A stretch of 64,000 nucleotides of DNA, taken from contig JAYGXS010000010.1 of NCBI GenBank assembly GCA_036362985.1, positions 11,757,651 through 11,821,650 of the forward strand. Reading direction: 5' to 3'. The notes beneath the pieces are model-generated. The model did not search any database. It saw nothing but the letters and a program-made list of their open reading frames with translations, and was not told the origin of the DNA. Positions 1 through 10,545 of the stretch are shown here, piece after piece (the stretch's first letter is position 1; every line of letters starts with the position of its first letter). Position numbers and translations under genes: made by a program. Source of the stretch: Ligula intestinalis. Lineage: Eukaryota > Platyhelminthes > Cestoda > Diphyllobothriidea > Diphyllobothriidae.

Positions 1-802
1 AACGCAAAGCAGCAAAAGAAAAAGGAAGTTAATCTATACGACCCGTTCGTCATGAAATGCCCGGAAGGGGATTGATCTCACGGTTTTGTCCTCTATCGTT
101 CCACCAAAGATGTTCTAGCTTGCCGTGTTCTAAAGGAGAAGATGAATGCGTGTGCCGAAAATTCTGTTACGTCTCAGTGACCAGGCAGAACATGTCGCTA
201 GAACCAACTGTCCTGTTTGCAGGAACGATTATGTTGCTGAAAGAATAGCTCAGAAATGATTTTTCCGTTCTAGGGAAGATGACTTCAGTACAACAGATGC
301 TTTGCACCTGGTTGGTAATCGGTCTTCGATGCGGATCTTCTCAATGCTTTAACTCTTGCAGATCCCCAGCAGACAATTCGGAGGATAGGCCAGCAAGATG
401 GTATGGGGAAAATCAGCAATAGTTCGACATCTGCAATCGAAGAGAAAAGACGAAAAGCGGGGTTCTTGAATCCAATGCGCCCTAAGTGCAGATGACAAGA
501 ATCAGCATGTAAACATTTCTAAATGGTTCGAAATTGCTTCAGCTATGAAATACCTAAACCATTCGGCTTCTTATCCTAGAATTTACTGGAGGCCAGCGAA
601 CGGAAATCGAACTTGCGGTTCTCATCGTTCGCATGTCTGAAAGTCCGTAAGTAGGTGAGGAATAACTTACATTTAATTTTAATCCATTTTTGTTGAAAAT
701 TTGTATTGTGGGTGACGTCTGAGGAGAATGTGTTATTAAAAACAGATTTATTTATGTCAGCCTTCAGTCCTTACTCAATACCTGGTAAATAATGACAAAA
801 AG
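1..802. other. Unassigned AT-rich DNA left of the LTR element
   Basis: No domain, RNA gene or repeat was recognised. Open frames are short (at most about 63 codons) and overlap on both strands, as expected of non-coding sequence. The last four bases before the LTR (803-806, GGTC) form the left target-site duplication of the neighbouring retrotransposon. Confidence 0.5.
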
Positions 803-806
803 GGTC

Positions 807-1214
807 TGTGGAAGCCTGCCTCGCTGACTCACGCTGGCTTCGTTGCCAAAGCCGCGCAAGTTCGCTGTGTATTCGCGCCGGCTCAACGCCTACGCACGGT
901 GTCTGCCAACAGCTACGAGAGGTCCCACGATTTCCTTCTTCTCCTACGCTTCCCCGATTGTCGCGGCTCGGTGCGCTCAGTGCGGCTCAGTGCTTCAGCC
1001 AATAGATGCGCGTATCTCCACCTGCCTGAGTGCATCGCCCAGCTGTTTCGGGTCCACTGCACCGAACACACAACTTGGCGTACCGACTCGGCATGCACAA
1101 CTCCGCCTGTGTACTCTCGATTTTCTGGCAGTAAAGCTTCTGTCCTCCTACGCCGTTTTGCTTGACTTGTGATTTGGGGAAACCTTCTGTTTGTCGACAT
1201 CAAAGCTTGCGACA
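807..1214 (+). repeat. 5' LTR of the gypsy element
   Basis: 408 bp, beginning TGTGGAAGCC and ending TTGCGACA. It aligns without gaps to 4951-5358, with 19 substitutions by my count. The longest identical block is about 130 bp in the middle. Several short frames inside it are incidental. Confidence 0.95.
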
Positions 1215-1215
1215 T

Positions 1216-1229
1216 TGTTGACTCCTCCA
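1216..1229 (+). other. Probable primer binding site (tRNA-Trp-like)
   Basis: TGTTGACTCCTCC starts two bases after the LTR. It resembles the complement of a eukaryotic tRNA-Trp 3' end (TGGTGACCCC...) with mismatches. CsRn1-clade elements are known to prime with tRNA-Trp. The match is imperfect, so this is tentative. Confidence 0.45.
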
Positions 1230-1274
1230 GAACACGCCTTTCTTCCAAATCTACGATACAGTCAGGCTTTGACA

Positions 1275-1673
1275 ATGGACAGCTTTCCCCCAGAAATTCA
1301 ATGCATGTTAGCGCCTGCTGCTGACGCTCTCACTGCCGCTGAACCTTTTATTCTGGGCGAACAATTGATGGAGAGGAACGGCTTTGTCAAACCATCACCT
1401 GTCGCACTCCCAACTCCTGCTATTTCTTCTGAAGATATCTCACAACTGAAGGCTGAGTTTGCGCAAATCAACGAACAGGTACTTGCTTATCAACGGGAAT
1501 TAAGCTCTTCATTCCGGCATTCATCGAGGTCATTTACCCAGCATGTCCAGCCTGCTGCTTCAGTTCATCCCAGCTCCGCTACCACATGCTGGTATCACTC
1601 CACCTTTGGCACCAGAACTCGTCACTGCACCTCTCCTTGCTCCTTTATCTCCAAGCGGCGCAAACGGGCTTAG
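1275..1673 (+). pseudogene. gag: Truncated gag of the gypsy element
   Basis: Gag is the nucleic-acid-binding shell protein of the element. The first downstream ATG with a plausible Gag start is at 1275 (MDSFPPEIQC...). The frame runs about 132 codons to a TAG at 1671-1673. The N-terminal part is followed almost at once by a C-terminal finger-like segment with CWYH and CTSPC, the unusual CHCC arrangement seen in CsRn1-type Gag. Almost all of the capsid region is missing: the frame jumps from a Gln/Glu-rich stretch near residue 75 to an Arg/Ser-rich linker and the finger. The whole element is only 4.55 kb, which agrees with an internal deletion. The same frame continues into protease after the stop. 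Confidence 0.75.
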
Positions 1674-1991
1674 CCAGTACACACGATGGTGGACGCCACC
1701 AGTCTTCCTGGTGTTTCTAATCCCGGTCGGATTATTTATGTCTGCGACGTCCTGAGTGGCAGGTGTTTCTTGATTGATACCAACGCTCAGCTGAGCGTCC
1801 TTCCTCCTTTATCAACCGACCGTCGATAACCCAACCCCGGCCTTTCCCTCCAGGCCGTCAACACCTCATCAATTGACACTTTCGGCACCCGCTCTCTTTC
1901 ACTGGATATTGGCCTACGACGACTCTTCTCTTGGGTGCTTGTCATCGCCGATGTGCCCTCCGACATTCTTGGGGCAGATTCCCTCGCTGCC
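1674..1991 (+). pseudogene. pol: Aspartic protease remnant of pol
   Basis: In the same frame as the gag remnant, translation gives a retropepsin N-terminal strand (IIYVCDVLSGRCFLID) followed by D-T-N-A where the family has D-T-G-A. The catalytic Asp is codon 1776-1778 and the Asn replacing the invariant Gly is codon 1782-1784. An in-frame TAA follows at 1827-1829. The frame then reopens into the end of the protease fold ([13 protein letters not shown]) and runs into reverse transcriptase without a shift. The Gly loss and the stop each predict an inactive protease. Confidence 0.8.
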
Positions 1992-3059
1992 TTAAATCTC
2001 ATGGTGGACTGCTGCCACTCCAGTTTGCACGACCAGACACCTAAACTCTCTATCCGAGGCATCACCTCCTCTGAATTCTCGGGCAAACTCGCCGTTCTGG
2101 ATCCAGAGCCTGAGAATCCATTTTGGCAACTTATCGCCAAATATCCTGATCTTATCTGCCCAAATTTCAACACATCTACCCCACCACACGACGTTGTCCA
2201 TCACATCCGGACCACTGGCCCTTCCGTCTTCTCCAGGCCCCGTCATCTCGCGCCTGCACGAATTGCTGCCGCCAAGGCCAAGTTTGACCACATGCTTCAA
2301 ATGGGCATTGTCCGTCGGTCTGAAAGCCCATGGGCCTCACCCCTGCACATGGTCCCCAAGGCCACTTCTGGTGACTGGCGCCCCTGCGGTAACTACCGGG
2401 CCTTGAACAACGTCACCACCCCGGGCCGCTACCCTGTGCCGCATCTTCAGGATTTTGCCAGTGCCCTATTGGGCAAGTCCGTGTTCTCGAAGATTGACCT
2501 GGTCCGGGCTTTCCATCAGATACCCATAGCCCCGGAGGACGTTCTGAAGACGGCCGTCGCCACCCCATTTGGCCTCTTTGAGTTCCTGCGCATGCCGTTT
2601 GGACTCCGCAACGCCTCGCAGACCTTCCATAGGTTCGTTGATCGGGTGCTCTGTGGCCTAGCTTTAATCTATGCCTTCATTGACGATCTTTTGGTTGCCA
2701 GCTCTTCCGCCGAGGAACACATGGAACATCTCACAACCGTGTTTGACCGCCTTTCACAATTTGGTGATGTTCTCAACCTGTCCAAGTGTGTCTTTGGTGT
2801 GTCTTCTCTCGAGTTTCTTGGACACCTAATTGACTCTCAGTGTATTCATCCTCTGCCGGCCAAAGTTGTAGCCATCCGCGACTTCTCGCGTTATTCTTCC
2901 AAGCGTCAACTCCAGCGCTTTCTGGGCATGGTGAACTTTTATCGCCGGTTTTTCCCGAACTGTGCTGACACCATTCTGCCGCTCACGAATCTTCTTTCTA
3001 ATTCCAAACGTTCGTTTGAGCTATCAGCAGATGCCCTCACTGCTTTTTATAAGGTGTAG
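1992..3059 (+). pseudogene. pol: Reverse transcriptase domain of pol
   Basis: This is the RNA-dependent DNA polymerase of the element. Motifs appear in order: a primer-grip-side block ending [25 protein letters not shown] with the first catalytic Asp, [15 protein letters not shown] (motif B), then FIDDLL at 2676-2690, which supplies the two active-site Asp residues (the usual form is YxDD). A later LEFLGHLI block leads into the connection. The domain is uninterrupted from 1830 to a TAG at 3057-3059, about 409 codons, making it the best preserved part of the element. Just after the stop the frame shifts from phase 0 to phase 2 near 3067, consistent with loss of about one base. Confidence 0.9.
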
Positions 3060-3480
3060 GCTGCCCTGCCGATGCAACACTTCTGATGCACTATGATCCC
3101 GATGCGCCTCTCTCCCTCATGGTCGATGCCTCCAATATTGCAGTCGAAGCGGTTCTTCAGCAACACGTTGCAGGTCAAACTCAGCCCTTAGCCTTCATTT
3201 CCAAGAAGCTAACCCCTGCCGAATCACGCTACAGCACTTTTGGACGGGAGCTTCTGGCTGTCTAACTTGCCGTGAAACACCTCCGGCTTTTCCTCGAATA
3301 CAGAGACTTCGTCATTTTCTCTGACCATAAACCACTATCCTACGCCTTAAAGTCATATTCTGACAAGCTGAACCCACGGGACCTTAGACAACTGGACTCT
3401 ATATCACAGTTCACCTCAGACATCCGCCACATCGGTGGGTCACGCAATGAGGTGGCTGACACGCTCTCCAGACCCTCTAT
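3060..3480 (+). pseudogene. pol: RNase H / connection region of pol
   Basis: Translation in the shifted frame gives PLSLMVDASNIAVEAVL, then PLAFISKKLTPAESRYS and FGRELLAV, then FVIFSDHKPLSYAL and RHIGGSRNEVADTLSR, a typical Ty3/gypsy RNase H with its D-E-D residues. A TAA at 3263-3265 interrupts it right after the conserved Glu block, so the product would be split. It shares its frame with the integrase that follows. Confidence 0.85.
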
Positions 3481-4894
3481 CGCCTATTTGCAACTGACTC
3501 CCGAGATCGATCTGACTGCCATGGCTGCCGAACAACGCCGTGTTGGTTCATTTTCTGACGAGGACATTTCCGGACTCCAACTCCAGGAACTGCCACTGCC
3601 TACTGGCAACGGGACCATCCTGTATGATGTCTCCACCGCTGCTCTCCGTCCATTCGTGCCACCATCCCTTCGCCGCATAGTTTTCTCCTCCCAACACAAC
3701 CTATCTCACCCTGGGAGTCGAGCAACCTACAAGCTGGTCTCTGATCGCTTTGTATGGCCTGGGATGCACAAGGACGTCAAGACTTGGGCACGGGCTTGCC
3801 TGAACTGTCAACAAAGCAAGGTCCACCGGCACAACAAGGCACCCATTGGCACCTTCCCCGGCCCCGGTACGAGGTTCAGTCACATCCATCTGGATATCGT
3901 AGGCCCCCTGCCTCCGTCCAACGGCTGTTCCTACCTTCTCACCTGCGTGGACCGATTCACTCGGTGGCCGGAGTCTATCCCTCTCCCAAATGTCGAGGCT
4001 ATCACGGTGGTCAAAGCCTTCCTCAGTCATTGGGTTGCCGTCTTCGGGGCTCCATCCACTATCACGACTGATCGCGGTGCTCAGTTTGAATCTAATCTCT
4101 TCTAGACTGTTCTGTCCTTTTTAGGCTGTACCCGCATCCGCACGACAGCCTATCACCCGGCTGCCAACGGGATGGTCGATCGGTTTCATCGCCAGTTGAG
4201 AGCCTTCCTACGCGCCGCGGCTGATCCGGAGAACTGGACGGACCATCTTCCCCTGGTCCTCTTGGGCATCCGCTCTTCCCTCAAGTTGGACCTTGAATAC
4301 TCCGCCGCTGAACTGGTGTTCGGCACCCCTGTCCGACTTCCCGGTGAGCTGATCTCGCCATCTCCTCCAGGTGCGGTCGAGGATCCTGCCAACCTCTTGC
4401 ATCGCCTCCGGCAGTTTCTGCGGACGCTATCATCGGTTCCTCCCCGGCCCTCTGTCTCTGAGTCTTATCTCGAGAAAGACTTGGCGACCTGTACTCAGGT
4501 CTTTCTACGATGCGATCGCGTCCGGTGGCCCCTGGAATCACCCTACGAGGGACCCTTCCGAGTCATCTCGCGTGGGCCGAACACATACCGTATCCAATGT
4601 GGTACTCGTGAGGAGGTCATGACCGTGGACCGGCTAAAAGCTGCTGTCCCGGAAACTTCGTCGGACCAGCACTCTGGTTTTCCGCCCTCTGTTTCCCCTC
4701 CTCCTCAACCCTCTATTCCACCGTCCTGCATTTTAACTCTTCCCTCCTGTCCGCAACCCCAACCTGCTCCTGCCTCCAACTCTGACACTTCTGCCACTGC
4801 TCCCATCAACACCTCTTCCACATCCCCTGTGTATATCACCCGGAGTGGACGACATGTTCATTTCCCTGACCGTTCTGTCACCCATATTTTTTAG
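3481..4894 (+). pseudogene. pol: Integrase of pol, with stop and altered triad
   Basis: Integrase joins the element's DNA ends to the host chromosome. The zinc-binding HHCC block lies at about 3690-3820 (HNLSHPG ... ACLNCQQSK). The catalytic core has Asp at codon 3893 (HLDIVGPL) and Asp at codon 4070 (TTDRGAQF). Thirty-five residues later, where Glu is expected, codon 4178-4180 encodes Asp (NGMVDRFHR). A TAG at 4103-4105 cuts the core between the second Asp and this position. The C-terminal part keeps a chromatin-facing segment (GPFRVISRGPNTYRI) and a Pro/Ser-rich tail ending at 4894. The stop and the Glu-to-Asp change both argue for loss of function. Confidence 0.88.
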
Positions 4895-4950
4895 GCACCA
4901 ATCTTGCCTTCGGCGTCGTTTCCGCCGCCTTCGGTCTGGCCGGGAGGTAC

Positions 4951-5358
4951 TGTGGGAACCTGCCCCGCTGACTCACGCTGGCTTCGTTGCCAAAGCCGCA
5001 CAAGTTCGCTGCGTATGCGCGCCGGCTCAATGCCTACGCACTGTGTCTGCCAACAGCTACGAGAGGTCCCACGATTTCCTTCTTCTCCTACGCTCCCCCG
5101 ATTGTCGCGGCTCGGTGCGCTCAGTGCGGCTCAGTGCTTCAGCCAATAGATGCGCGTATCTCCACCTGCCTGAGTGCATGGCCCAGCTGTCTCGGGTCCA
5201 CTGCACCGAACACACAATTTGGCGTACCGACTCGGCGTGCACAACTCCGCCTGTCTACTCTCGATTTTCTGGCAGTAAAGCTTCTATCCTCCTACGCCGT
5301 CTTGCTTGACTTGTGATTTGGGGGAATCTTCTGTTTGTCGACATCACAGCTTGCGACA
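4951..5358 (+). repeat. 3' LTR of the gypsy element
   Basis: 408 bp, TGTGGGAACC to TTGCGACA, same length as the 5' copy. A short purine-rich stretch (CGGGAGGTA, 4941-4949) just before it is the likely polypurine tract, though weak. The right target duplication GGTC is at 5359-5362. Confidence 0.95.
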
Positions 5359-5362
5359 GGTC

Positions 5363-8300
5363 CATCTAAGCTTCTCGAGAATAACGTTTATGAAGCGAAT
5401 GGCTCTTCATCTGTGGTTGCCTATAAGAGATCGAAATGGCATTTTAAGTCTTCGGCTTGAATTTTAGGGGAACTTTAGCGAGAAGAAAGCTCTCACTCGC
5501 TTCTTGCATGAGAACGAATAGGACAAACTGCGAATTCACCCATGGCTTCCTTACTGGACCATTTTTATGCACGTTATATAGGGGCGATGGAGTTACATAA
5601 AGATCGGTAGATGCACATCTGCCATAATATCTGGATTTATATCTGTTTATATTGACAGGCAGGCATCATAGGAAATATAAGTTGAAGTCAAATACGCTCT
5701 TAAGGAAAGTACTTTATAGCGTAAATTTTCGATGGTATCAGCAGACACAGAGTAAAGTAAATGCGCCAAGAAACAGCTAACATCCTGAATGCGCAGAAAA
5801 AATCGATAATGGTATGGCGTTTGCGCAGGTAGGTCATCGCAGTGTCTCTCATCCCACGCTTATTGGCTCGCGTCTCGCCCATTTCTGTCAGAGACTTTTG
5901 TATGCGGCATCTCACTCATTATGCCGGTTGATGCATAATTGGTCTGAGTGCATGCCCTCGAGGAATTCTTAGTCTTTCTCGAAGGGGCGGACAGTGACAA
6001 TACGATGTTTGTCCTAAGCAAAGTCATACTCTCTGTCTAGCGTATGTAAGGCGACCTGGGGCAGGTAGTATTGCCTACAGTTATAGTGGCGAAAATGCGG
6101 GTCCCAGGTAGTAAGTCAGACGAAGGAACAGCGTTTACCGGGAGAGGTTTATTGTGTGTCTGACTTTTTGGGTAGTTGTTTCCGCTTTCCTACTCCCACC
6201 AGGTTTCGAAAATCTTGTCAGGGGTAAATGGGAGCCGCTGCTCACGCTTACGAAGGTGAAACAGGTCAGGATGAGACGCGAGTAGACGCGATACAGCAGG
6301 TGGCCAACGGGACTGGCAGCGGTGTGGCATGATTGGAACTGAAATCTTATCTCTGTGGTCAACGCGCGCAAGAGAGAAACAAACAATTACGATACCGAGG
6401 CAGACGCAGCATCATCGGCGGTCAGAGGGGAGCACGGCTGAGGCGACGAAGTATAACTAAAATGCGAGCCATATGCAGCGGCCCAGCCGGTATTGGCTGG
6501 CTACGCAAAAGGAAAGTACCCGGTATATACGGAGGGTAGTGAGCCCCAAGATTCAGTCTCTGAAGATTGGTGGATGACACAAGAACCAAAAACTTCAGAC
6601 ATCTAATAAACGTCTCCCGGAGAGCGTTCTTCCTTCTCATACCTTATCACGTGGGAATCGCATCTTCACCACTATCCATATATAGATTATGCTCGAAAAA
6701 CCATTGGTGAGGTGTGCTCTTTGCCTTCTTTAACTTAATTCCGTTTCTATCTCGCCTTGTTTTTCAGCTCCATCCCAAAAACTCCTTCCAGTATGGGGAC
6801 GATGGACATGCGCGGTTGTCATTTTTAATGACTTTTGCACGTAAATTAATCTATAGTGAGACGGATATGCACAGAATAAGCTGTACTCCATCTTCTCTTG
6901 CCTTCCTTGCTCCACTTGCCGGAGAGTAGACATGATAGGGGGGGGGGGTAGAGGTTAAACCTGCATGAATTCTGCTATCGTAAATAAAATTCCGCTTCCT
7001 TAAGTTGCCATAGCGATTTAGAAATTGTAAACTGCGCCGTTGCCAATGGCGGCAGAATCCGTTATTATGTTTTACTGTGAGTTAGTTTACAAAGATTTTT
7101 AAGTCGTTGTATTTGGGAAATTGAACCTGTACTTTATGTTACTGTGTGGAGTCTGCCCGGTGTGGTTTCAGGAACGAGCATATAATCCCTGCAGACTAGG
7201 GTGACTCTACTGATAAGCCCCTTCGCCTCATGGATCTGGAATTTATGGTTGAAGAGAGAAGCGATAGTAGAGATTATACTGCACAAAATTACAAGTACAA
7301 CCGCAAGTGATCACTGAGTTTTTGTGAAAGAGACGGTCCTCTTCGATTCGGTGAACAACTCAGTTCTTTTACGATTTCAGTGAGGGTGTTGGTAGTAGTT
7401 GCGGTGGGTGTGGTGGTTACACATTGTGGTGTCAACTCTAACTAAAATACTGATAATAAACTCTTCAAGTTTCAAAATTTCAATGTTCACCCTATTTTTC
7501 AAAGGGATGTTGCTAGCATAAGGTTATGCTTCTCTGTAAGAACTACTGCATTATGACTGTCCTAGAGACCATCAAGCACGTAGCCAATCGTTATTAATTT
7601 TTTGTCAACCAAAGACGAATAAAATAAGGTTTTAGCAAGTTTTCTGAAATACTTTTGAAGCAACACCTAGTGGCTGAATCCATATCAGACAGAGCAATTT
7701 TACTTATGAGTGTCATTAAAAAAAACAAAAAATCCGGCAAAATCTGAAACCAGGTTTGCAGACTTTGATTTAATCAAGCGACTGATGCCGATCAGTGGAG
7801 TGAAGAGAAGTCAACTCAAAATATGTAACGAGTTTAATAGAAAAGTGGCTTGCACACACATCTAAAAAGAGCCGCGCTACCAGATAAAATCGGCCGCTGT
7901 CAAAAAGGGGAAGGAAAAAGCTAGAAATAAGATGAGGAAAATGCAAAAAATAGTATCATCTAGAAAAAAGAAACCACGGTCGGGTTATAGGAATTGGAAA
8001 ATATTCGCAAACGAAGTTCAGGGCTTCCCTTTAATAATATTAAGGTGTTGGTTCCCGTAGGTTTCAAAGGCCAGATTACTTGAAAATATTAATTTAGTAA
8101 CGATTTGTTCATTCACGTATTCGATGTGACCAAACTTGAACCATAATGTCGAAGGATAAATCGCATTCTGACCACTATAATGCTATTTTCGGCCCATATT
8201 TAGAGAATAGCCTGTGCACGTGGACACGCGCCCTCTTGCCGTTTGAAGTTCCCTGATAAAAACGCATTCACTGCTAAACCATACGAACTTCTTCGATTTC

Positions 8301-9730
8301 CCATTGCGCCTACCTCAAGGACTATTGAGCCTGATTCATATTCTATCGAATGTTACATTGCTTTCTAGTTTTGCATGGTAATTTACCTAACATGTTGCTA
8401 AATGTTCCTGTATTCTATCAAAGAAGAGTTTGATTTTAATGTCTATTTTATGGTACTTAAAGATACTTTGTCACTTTAAAGTCTGCACACAAATTCCTAA
8501 CAACAAGGTCAGCCTAGTGCTATGTTAGTATAATGGCCATCTAATGTGTCTAGCCCTAAATACCCTAGGTATAGCAAATTAAGACTGAAGATAAAGCGAC
8601 TGTACATGGGTGTGGAGCAGAACGTGGTAGCCTCGGCCTGGACAGTGGAAAAGTGGAAGTCCAAACTGGACTGCCATGAGCCTCTTGTGTTCCAACTTCA
8701 AACACCTTCAACCGTGGTCTTTGAAATAAGACTAAGCCACCATTGCATCACCAAGATAATTATTGATCTTTCCTAATGAACTATCTTCTCGTACCTTCTT
8801 TTCAGTGCGTTGTTGACTGCTAACAACATTGGCTGCTCGGTGGGTCGGGAAGATGATCAGAGGGACTTTGAAAGTATCCATATTATGATTCGGCTCGTAA
8901 TCTAAAGCCCACCTAAAGGTCAAGGTAATGCAACTTTAAGGCATTCAAGGAACGTAGGGAGGTTCAAGGATTAAAGCACAAATAAGGAGTATGCATTTGT
9001 AAATATTTTATACAGAGTGCCTAAACGAAACTCAAAAATAATTATGTGACGGGAAATGTTTACAATTACAGCGACTTACAGCCACGAAGCTAGTCACAAA
9101 ACATGTGGTTACGCTTTGAAATAAAAGTTTTAGATTTTATTAAAACAACACTCTTTTTAAACGATGGCAAATAACCATGATGCTCTTGCAGAGAATGTGC
9201 GCTGAACTTTGCAAAAAGTGGGCCAAATTTACCAATTTACGTTAAACATCAAAAGATCTGCCAAACGAGTAGCTCTCCAAACCAAACACGCACGTACCTT
9301 AATCTTTGTGATGTAGTTGAAAACTTCAAACACTCACTCGAGACTTAATCAGGTAGATGAGCATTGGATATGGCCGGCTGATGATAACTGGGAAGCTAGA
9401 AATGATCGTTTGTGTCTCCGTTGTCTTTTTTTGTAATGTTATTCTGTCAATAACAAACATATTTCAAACATCAAGTTAAATAATCAGCTCCAAACCTGAG
9501 GTTTAAGAAAATAATTTATGTGGAAGCTAGAAAGCAGTATCACGAAATTTCTCGATTTTAAATTAATGTTCAACTAATTAAACCGGTAGGACTTTCAGAA
9601 GAGTGCGTGCCTTTTCTTTCCGTATTTTATATGCGCCAGGACTTAGTTTCTAAGAGACTCGAAATGCAAAGTACAAACCCGAAATAATTCGCACGCATAT
9701 GTAATCAATTAAAAACCTATAGAAAATTTA
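5363..9730. other. Unassigned region, no gene recognised
   Basis: About 4.4 kb of mostly AT-rich sequence. The longest open frames are about 83 codons and none shows a known domain. A GC-richer block at about 6040-6660 may be an old mobile-element piece, but I cannot place it. An 11-base G run lies at 6938-6948. A short repeat at 9360-9445 is listed separately. Confidence 0.5.
9360..9445 (+). repeat. Dispersed repeat shared with 38440-38520 and 40400-40480
   Basis: The stretch around AGAAATGATCGTTTGTGTCT and the following CCGTTGTCTTTTT resembles AGAGAATTGATCATTTCTGT at 38458 and CTATTCTAGTCTCCGTTATC at 40433. All three are in plus orientation and about 60-80 bp long by eye. The family is not identified; a LINE or SINE end is possible. 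Confidence 0.4.
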
Positions 9731-9960
9731 AGTTGACCCAATTGTGAAAAAAAGTCGCGGCCTCCAGTGGGATTTGGACCCGCATAGTAAAAAAGTCTTA
9801 AAGCGAAGCCATTGCTCTACCAGTTGAGCTACACACGCAACGCCTTGCACCATGAATTTAATCACACTTGGATCGATTTTACCCGCCCAACTTTACCGCG
9901 TGTACGGAATCCACAATACGGAACAGCACGCTGACTGCCAAAGCAGGATTTCCTTAGCAA
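9731..9960 (-). mobile_element. tRNA-derived SINE, fullest copy of its family
   Basis: Read on the minus strand this has an approximately 120-bp leader, a tRNA-like part and a short tail. The tRNA-like part (about 9755-9838) has an A box TAGCTCAACTGG (9820-9831) and a B box GGTCCAAATCC (9770-9780), the internal RNA polymerase III promoter. The tail is a T run followed by CACAATTGGGTCAACT. Other copies lie at 10031-10110, 10153-10330 and 48771-48980. The leader shares AAGTTGGGCGG and GTATTGTGGATTCC with them. The tRNA-like part does not fold as a functional tRNA by eye: the anticodon region is expanded. It depends on reverse transcriptase supplied by a LINE that I cannot identify. Confidence 0.75.
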
Positions 9961-10030
9961 TCATCTAGAATCCACAAAAATGGCTACTAGGTTGACTTAA
10001 TTATTTGGGGGTTTTGACAGATTTGCCTAA

Positions 10031-10110
10031 GTTAGTTGAGTCAATTGTGAAATATCTCAAGGCGTTCGGCAGGATTTGAACCCGCAAGTCTGCAAAGCCT
10101 CCTTAATAAC
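10031..10110 (-). mobile_element. SINE 3' fragment, same family
   Basis: On the minus strand a B box GGTTCAAATCC (10072-10082) is followed by GCCGAACGCC and a tail matching TCACAATTGACTCAACTAAC. The A-box half and leader are missing. The right edge (GCAAGTCTGCAAAGCCTCC...) recurs at 10338-10362 beyond the next SINE. Confidence 0.65.
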
Positions 10111-10152
10111 AAGTTATTCTAGCCGTCATTTTGGTAGATTATAGGTGCTTGC

Positions 10153-10330
10153 TCAGGAAATCCTGCTTGGGCAAGTTGGGCGGATAAAATCAATCCAAGT
10201 GTGATTAAATTCACTGTGCAGGGCGTGGCTATTGTAGCTCAGCTGTTTGGCACCACTTGAGGGCCTTCTCTACTATGCGGATTCAAATCCGGCCGAACGC
10301 CGCAATTTTTTTTCACAATTGGGTCAACTA
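10153..10330 (+). mobile_element. SINE, same family, plus strand, shortened leader
   Basis: The A box TAGCTCAGCTGT is at 10235-10246, the B box GGATTCAAATCC at 10279-10290, and the tail is T8 followed by CACAATTGGGTCAACT. Compared with the copy at 9731-9960 the leader lacks about 40 bp between the GGAAATCCTGCTTGGGCA-like block and AAGTTGGGCGG. Approximate direct repeats of about 25 bp (10086-10110 and 10338-10362, TCTGCAAAGCCTCCTTAATA with few mismatches) flank it and may be its target-site duplication. Confidence 0.7.
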
Positions 10331-10545
10331 AATTAAGCAAATCTGCGAAACCTCCTTAATAACTAAAGAGCGTATAAAAAACCAAATGTCCTTTTAAAAA
10401 AAGCTATATTGACATACTTTTCATGTTATCTTTTGCCCATTCTTACGTTTTAAAAGTCATAACATTTAGAAAAACATAGACTAAAAGGACTGCATACAGG
10501 TTAACATTAAAGATCAATACCTGTTAGCCAATTAACGTTTGATCC

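Larger units (their letters stand above)
807..5358 (+). mobile_element. Ty3/gypsy LTR retrotransposon, CsRn1-like, decayed
   Basis: This is a complete insertion of 4552 bp with two 408-bp LTRs, both starting TGTG and ending GACA. It is flanked by the 4-bp duplication GGTC (803-806 and 5359-5362). Gene order is gag, protease, reverse transcriptase, RNase H, integrase, all on the plus strand, which is the Ty3/gypsy order. The Gag Cys-His-Cys-Cys arrangement and a priming site resembling the 3' end of tRNA-Trp point to the CsRn1 clade known from flatworms; that placement is family knowledge plus inference. The internal part is far more GC-rich than the flanks. The copy cannot be autonomous: pol carries in-frame stops at 1827, 3057, 3263 and 4103, plus a frameshift near 3067. 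The LTRs differ at 19 positions by my count (about 95% identical), so the insertion is moderately old. Confidence 0.95.

Noticed and set aside
913..1275. 120-codon minus-strand ORF across the 5' LTR
   Set aside because: Antisense shadow of GC-rich LTR sequence; also present in part in the 3' LTR and matches no protein.
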